NCBI RefSeq assembly: GCF_025118155.1
Contig: NW_026251406.1
Span: forward strand, 7,501-71,500
Length of the DNA stretch: 64,000 nt
Direction of reading: 5' to 3'
Origin: Cokeromyces recurvatus
Lineage: Eukaryota > Mucoromycota > Mucoromycetes > Mucorales > Mucoraceae
The notes beneath the pieces are model-generated. The model had not been told where the DNA came from. It was given only the letters and a program-made list of their open reading frames with translations, and did no database searches. Position 1 is the first letter of the stretch; each line of letters opens with the position of its first letter. The translations under genes and the position numbers were made by a program. This document shows, one piece after another, positions 60,091 through 64,000 of the stretch.

Positions 60091-61215
60091 TTTTAGCGCC
60101 AGGTATACATTACATGATCCTGTAGTACGAACAACCTGATTGTAAGAAGGATTTGATATTATCTTGATGAAATGAGCGAACCATAATGACATAATATCGT
60201 AATATCGACTATAAATATAACATATTATGAATAATAACAAATATATACAACCAACTTTTTTTTATTTATTGTTAAATTAGGTTGCTGATTATTCATCAAC
60301 CATGATTCGGCGTAATACAGAATACATTACGACTCATTGTAAATCCTTGAACTATTAATTCTTATTTTCAATCTATCATGAAAAGTTGACCAGATGTAAA
60401 CGTTAGTTACAGTCGCTAATTTAAAGTAAATCTAGCATATTAAAACGATTATTCTCTCATGGAACATGACTGCACTATCTTCTCTTCAAAATTCTGTTTT
60501 TCTTGTGTATTTTGCTTTATTTATTCTGTAGTTGTAGATGTTTTTATCATTTATCGCACCATTTTCTGCTTAATCTGTATTCAGAGACTATTGAAAATTA
60601 GAATTAATGGGTATAATACACTGTCCAAAGGTGTGATTGAGTTATACGAGCGCATTGTATATATTAGATACAGTGTAATCATTATAGGGAAGTGTAAAAA
60701 TTTAATAGTAATAGATAGTTTACATAAACGTATAAATGTAAAGGACTGCTAATAAACCAATATTATGCTCTCATTGAAAACTAGAAGGCGGATACAAAAC
60801 AGTTCAAATCGTTTCAGCGCTTTTTAACATTAATATTAATCCAATAGAAATTGTATATCCATTAATAAATGCATAAATTAGAATGTTATTAATTTATCCT
60901 TCAAAATAATACATAACATGTTATATTCTTCTATATAATTATGGTGTTTTCTTGCTTATAGAGTTAATCGATGGAAGCATTTAAACAGTTTTGATCTTCA
61001 CTGTATTTTATTCAGTTATTAATTTTTGAACTATAGTTTGGAACGGTTGATCTCATTTATCTTCTACTATATTTATTTTCTGATATTTTTTATTTAATGT
61101 CTTACAGAAATATCGCAATACCGTAAGAAGGAAACATTTGTAGAGTACAGAATGAATAGCTATACTTTATTCTTTTTCTCTAAATATTACTTTCCGCTAT
61201 ATCTATTAGGTTATA
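60091..61215. other. accessory spacer with Tc1 relic
   Basis: AT-rich. Apart from the relic listed at 60588-60752 I see no gene. The frame containing the relic starts at 60459, but its first 40 residues look unrelated and hydrophobic. Confidence 0.4.
60588..60752 (+). pseudogene. C-terminal relic of a Tc1 transposase
   Basis: QRLLKIRINGYNTLSKGVIE, then LYERIVYIRYSVIIIGKCKN and LIVIDSLHKRI align residue by residue with the end of the intact Tc1 transposase at 62400-62580 (RLLKVRLNEYDTPPKGMNEL). It is an older, isolated fragment of the same or a sister family. Confidence 0.7.
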
Positions 61216-61425
61216 CAGTGACTCACAAAACTGTTCACGTTTTCCAAAATTTTACAGATATGCAAAAATTAACATTCAAAGTTAACACAGTAGATTCACA
61301 TATAATATATCATTCGAAAGCTTCACATCTGCTTAGTTTATATATAATCATACTATTTTAACTGGATAACTACGGAGTCTAAAATCTGGCTTTCAAATTA
61401 ACATGTCCGTGTGAACAGTTTTGTG
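61216..61425 (+). repeat. left 210-bp terminal module of the Tc1 element
   Basis: Outer end motif at 61216-61239 and inverted inner copy at 61411-61425; the segment GGCTTTCAAATTA just before the inner copy is shared with the right module. Confidence 0.85.
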
Positions 61426-61589
61426 GCCGTGTATTAAAAAATTAAAAAGTCGTTACCACAACTTGGTAATTGCCCCATATCGGGCTTATACTCAGCCATA
61501 GTTCAGCTTCTTGTTCAGACTTAATTTTATATCATTTTTACTCTATATTACTAGGTTTTAACTTACATATAAAGGTACGTTTATTGAAT

Positions 61590-62621
61590 ATGGCTGGAAT
61601 TACTGCGGATCAACGTGATAGTGTTATTTCTCTCTTGAAATCTGGGGCCAGCACCCGAGAAGTAGCTAAAAGGGTTGGAATTAGTCTTGGTGCAGTATCC
61701 AAAATTGGAAAACAAAATTGCAATAACAGAGATAAGAATAAAGGCGGAAGGCGCAGTATCTTGTCTGCAGCAGATAAAAGGCATTGTGTGCATTTAGTAA
61801 CCAAAGGGCGTTTAGAAAATGCGGTTCAAGTCCAAAAACAACTGAAAATGGATTATAGTATTGATGTCAGTGTTGAGACTATTCGTCGAGCCCTAAAAGA
61901 AGCTGGTTTGGGATCTTTCGAAAAGGAAAAGAAGCCTGCCCTAAGCGATACAAATGCAAAAAAGAGACTTGAATGGTGTCTTGCACATCGCAATTGGACT
62001 ATAGACGATTGGAAGCGTGTAGTATGGTCTGATGAAACAAAAATAAACAGATTTAATTCTGATGGACGTGTTTGGGCATGGATACGAGACGGTGAGACGC
62101 TTCAGCCGCAGCATGTCAAGCAAACACGAAAGCATGGTGGAGGCGGTCTAATGTTTTGGAGTGCCATTACCTACGCAGGTGTAGGTTGGATTTGCAAGAT
62201 CGAAGGAACAATGGACCGTTATGTCTATAAAAGCATTTTGGAGGAAGATTTGTCATATACTATTCAGCATACATGTGAACAATTGAACCTCAGACGTGAC
62301 CAAATCATTTTCCAACAAGATAATGACTCAAAGCATACGTCAACTGTAGTCCTAGAATACCTCAATAGACAGGATTATCAGCTTATGGATTGGCCTGCAC
62401 AGTCTCCTGACTTGAATCCAATCGAAAACATGTGGCGTTTATTAAAGGTTCGTCTAAATGAATATGATACGCCTCCAAAAGGCATGAATGAGCTATATGA
62501 ACGGGTAGTACATATATGGTATAAGGTAATCACTATAGAAGAATGCCGAAAGGTTATTGAAAGTATGCCACGTCGTATAGAAGAGTGTATCGAGGCGAAA
62601 GGTTACTGGACGAAGTACTGA
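61590..62621 (+). CDS. Tc1 transposase (DD34E), intact
   Basis: 343 aa, exactly the usual Tc1 size. The ATG at 61590 begins MAGITADQRDSVISLL. Bipartite paired-like DNA-binding domain: KSGASTREVAKRVGISLGAV is the first helix-turn-helix; KNKGGRRSILSAADKRH carries the GRPR-type AT-hook; VQKQLKMDYSIDVSVETIRR is the second helix-turn-helix. Catalytic residues: VVWSDETKINRF (first Asp), IIFQQDNDSKHTS (second Asp) and PAQSPDLNPIENMWRLLK (Glu, 34 residues after the second Asp). It ends AKGYWTKY and a stop, as in other Tc1 proteins. No internal stop or frameshift. An upstream in-frame extension to 61470 lies partly in non-conserved sequence and is less likely used. Confidence 0.93.
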   Translation: MAGITADQRDSVISLLKSGASTREVAKRVGISLGAVSKIGKQNCNNRDKNKGGRRSILSAADKRHCVHLVTKGRLENAVQVQKQLKMDYSIDVSVETIRRALKEAGLGSFEKEKKPALSDTNAKKRLEWCLAHRNWTIDDWKRVVWSDETKINRFNSDGRVWAWIRDGETLQPQHVKQTRKHGGGGLMFWSAITYAGVGWICKIEGTMDRYVYKSILEEDLSYTIQHTCEQLNLRRDQIIFQQDNDSKHTSTVVLEYLNRQDYQLMDWPAQSPDLNPIENMWRLLKVRLNEYDTPPKGMNELYERVVHIWYKVITIEECRKVIESMPRRIEECIEAKGYWTKY

Positions 62622-62661
62622 ACCCTCAATTTCTTCATAATTAGCAGTTTCGTTAGGGCCT

Positions 62662-62873
62662 CACAAAACTGTTCACGCTGTATACTGTAATTTGAAAGCC
62701 GGTTCAATAATAATTAATAAATTTTTTCTATTAAACTTTTCTATACATAAAATGTCCGAGTCTTAAGCTCTCTAAAAATATAAGTTTTATATACTGTTGA
62801 TATATAACATAACTAATAAATGTCACTAATTATGTAAAATTTGCAAATTCGTGAACAGTTTTGTGAGTCACTG
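62662..62873 (-). repeat. right 212-bp terminal module of the Tc1 element
   Basis: The inner core copy at 62662-62676 is about 40 bp after the transposase stop, and the outer end is at 62850-62873. The length equals that of the 3' module of the nested-host Tc1 (54619-54830). Confidence 0.85.
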
Positions 62874-64000
62874 TAATTGAATGTCATTTATAACAAGCGA
62901 AAGCTAAAAAAATGACCGTGGATATACATATAAAAAAGTTGCTATCCACGCAGATTTTATCAGAAAATAAATTTATAGACAAAAAATTAAGAATTGATAA
63001 TAATTCAATATAATCCTTATTTAGCCCACAATAATGATAAGAAGCTGTATTCTTTTTTTGACAAAAATGGATGCATTTATTTATATATTGGACTAAGAAT
63101 ATAGTTTTAATTATGAATCATTATTTTATTGCAATAAACTGAATTACAGGCTAGAACTAATTATATGAACATGTTCGTAAGTCACTGTATAAGATTGACG
63201 ATATCCACAAATGTGTAAGCGATGGAAGCATTTCCTTATTCATTGTACACACAGAATTTAAAGAAGGATTATTTATTTTCAGACTAGCTAATCAAACAAC
63301 GTAAGATTTATTCTAATATGGATGTCGAAATAGAGTGGTACTACCCTTTATCCATAGTAAGTTAGTTTTCATATTGTTGTACTAAGCTTTTCATGTATAT
63401 TTTATTTCGTGAGCTTGCTCATACATTCTTAAAGAACCTGCTTTTGGTTGCATAGCATTAAGCGGACTTTGAATACACAAAATCGATAAAAGTGCTGTCA
63501 ATATACCTATGCCCAAGGAGCAACCTATGCCTAATTTTGTGCATTAAAATTTCTAATATTATATAGCGATGTAGTTAAAATACATTTTACTTATATCTCT
63601 TAAATCTGTAGTATAGAATTTATTAAACTGTCTACAGCAGTTCTACAAAGAATATAGAAATATTTATATAATTTTTTGCAAAAATAATTGCGCATATTCG
63701 CTACATTCGTGTTACGTGACCTTCTCTTTCGTATATATTACAATGAAACTCTAATAAAGCTAACGCTAAATTAAATGACACTATGTATATTAGTACTTTC
63801 CACGACTAAAGTGATAAACTACCTTTTCCACATATTGACGGGTTTAGTAGAAATAATTTATTCTTCAGTATAATAATAAACTGTTAATGATAAATAATCT
63901 TCAGAGTTAAGTATATGCTTTAATAAAATCTCCAAATAAATTTACGGTGTTACTATTATCATGGCATGACATTTACTGTAAGTTGTACACTATTTTTATT
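62874..64000. other. accessory spacer, no gene seen
   Basis: AT-rich with stops in all frames. An isolated partial Tc1-like end (GTTCGTAAGTCACTGTATA at about 63173-63191) suggests an eroded element. Nothing else supported. Confidence 0.4.

Larger units (their letters stand above)
61216..62873 (+). mobile_element. complete Tc1 element, 1658 bp, TA target duplication
   Basis: It is bounded by the perfect 24-bp inverted ends CAGTGACTCACAAAACTGTTCACG (61216-61239) and complement (62850-62873), with TA on both outer sides. One uninterrupted transposase gene lies inside. A 15-bp core (CACAAAACTGTTCAC) occurs four times: 61224, 61411 (inverted), 62662 and 62851 (inverted). Each end is therefore itself an inverted-repeat module of about 210 bp. 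Structure and gene are both complete, so the element is a candidate for current or recent activity. Confidence 0.93.

Noticed and set aside
60459..60587. N-terminal part of the frame at 60459 as a new small membrane protein
   Set aside because: Only its second half resembles anything (Tc1 relic); the first half is random hydrophobic sequence.

Overview
The window is nuclear DNA of a filamentous fungus, most likely from the Mucoromycota (Mucorales-type). It is strongly AT-rich. Genes are close together and mostly split by 50-80 nt GT-AG introns, often with poly-T or poly-A tracts inside the introns. The host genes are typically fungal: STN1, DIS3, DPH2, a copper-fist regulator, MYST, a Doa4-like USP and an AAAP transporter. 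The mobile fraction is mainly Tc1/mariner-type DDE elements plus a decayed Fanzor (eukaryotic TnpB), a mixture known from Mucorales. I name no species.

Layout. 1.5-24.6 kb is a gene-rich housekeeping block: a head-to-head pair of WrbA-type quinone reductase paralogues; a mitochondrial enoyl-CoA hydratase; tRNA-Lys(CUU); complex I subunit NDUFA5; STN1 divergent from DPH2; DPH2 convergent with DIS3; complex I assembly factor CIA30; a C2/proline-rich Inn1/Fic1-like protein; a cytochrome P450; an Mrm3-type rRNA methyltransferase; and a MEF2-type MADS-box factor. 24.6-31.3 kb is a transposon cluster holding two dead DDE transposases, an uninterrupted open frame of unknown function, an NDUFA4-like pseudogene and a 250-bp MITE. 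32.4-50.4 kb is a second gene block: Mad1 directly followed by a kinesin-6, a copper-fist factor divergent from an amino-acid transporter, a rhodanese-USP deubiquitinase, a MYST acetyltransferase and a MARVEL-like membrane protein. 50.4-64 kb is accessory DNA: a frameshifted Fanzor relic, a 4.3-kb DDE element inserted in the second-last codon of a Tc1 transposase, and a Tc1 element that looks intact.

Functional themes. Several genes act in mitochondria (NDUFA5, CIA30, enoyl-CoA hydratase, Mrm3-like). Mad1 and kinesin-6 both serve the spindle. STN1, DIS3 and DPH2 are clustered, sharing one 114-bp divergent promoter and one 45-bp convergent junction. The most interesting material lies in the mobile regions: the Fanzor relic, an exactly reconstructable nested insertion, 212-bp hairpin-type termini shared by two Tc1 lineages, 20-bp subterminal arrays on DDE elements, and a possible element cargo region carrying a novel open frame and a captured NDUFA4-like gene. 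Exon boundaries below were worked out by hand from reading frame, splice signals and family similarity; no alignment or database search was run.
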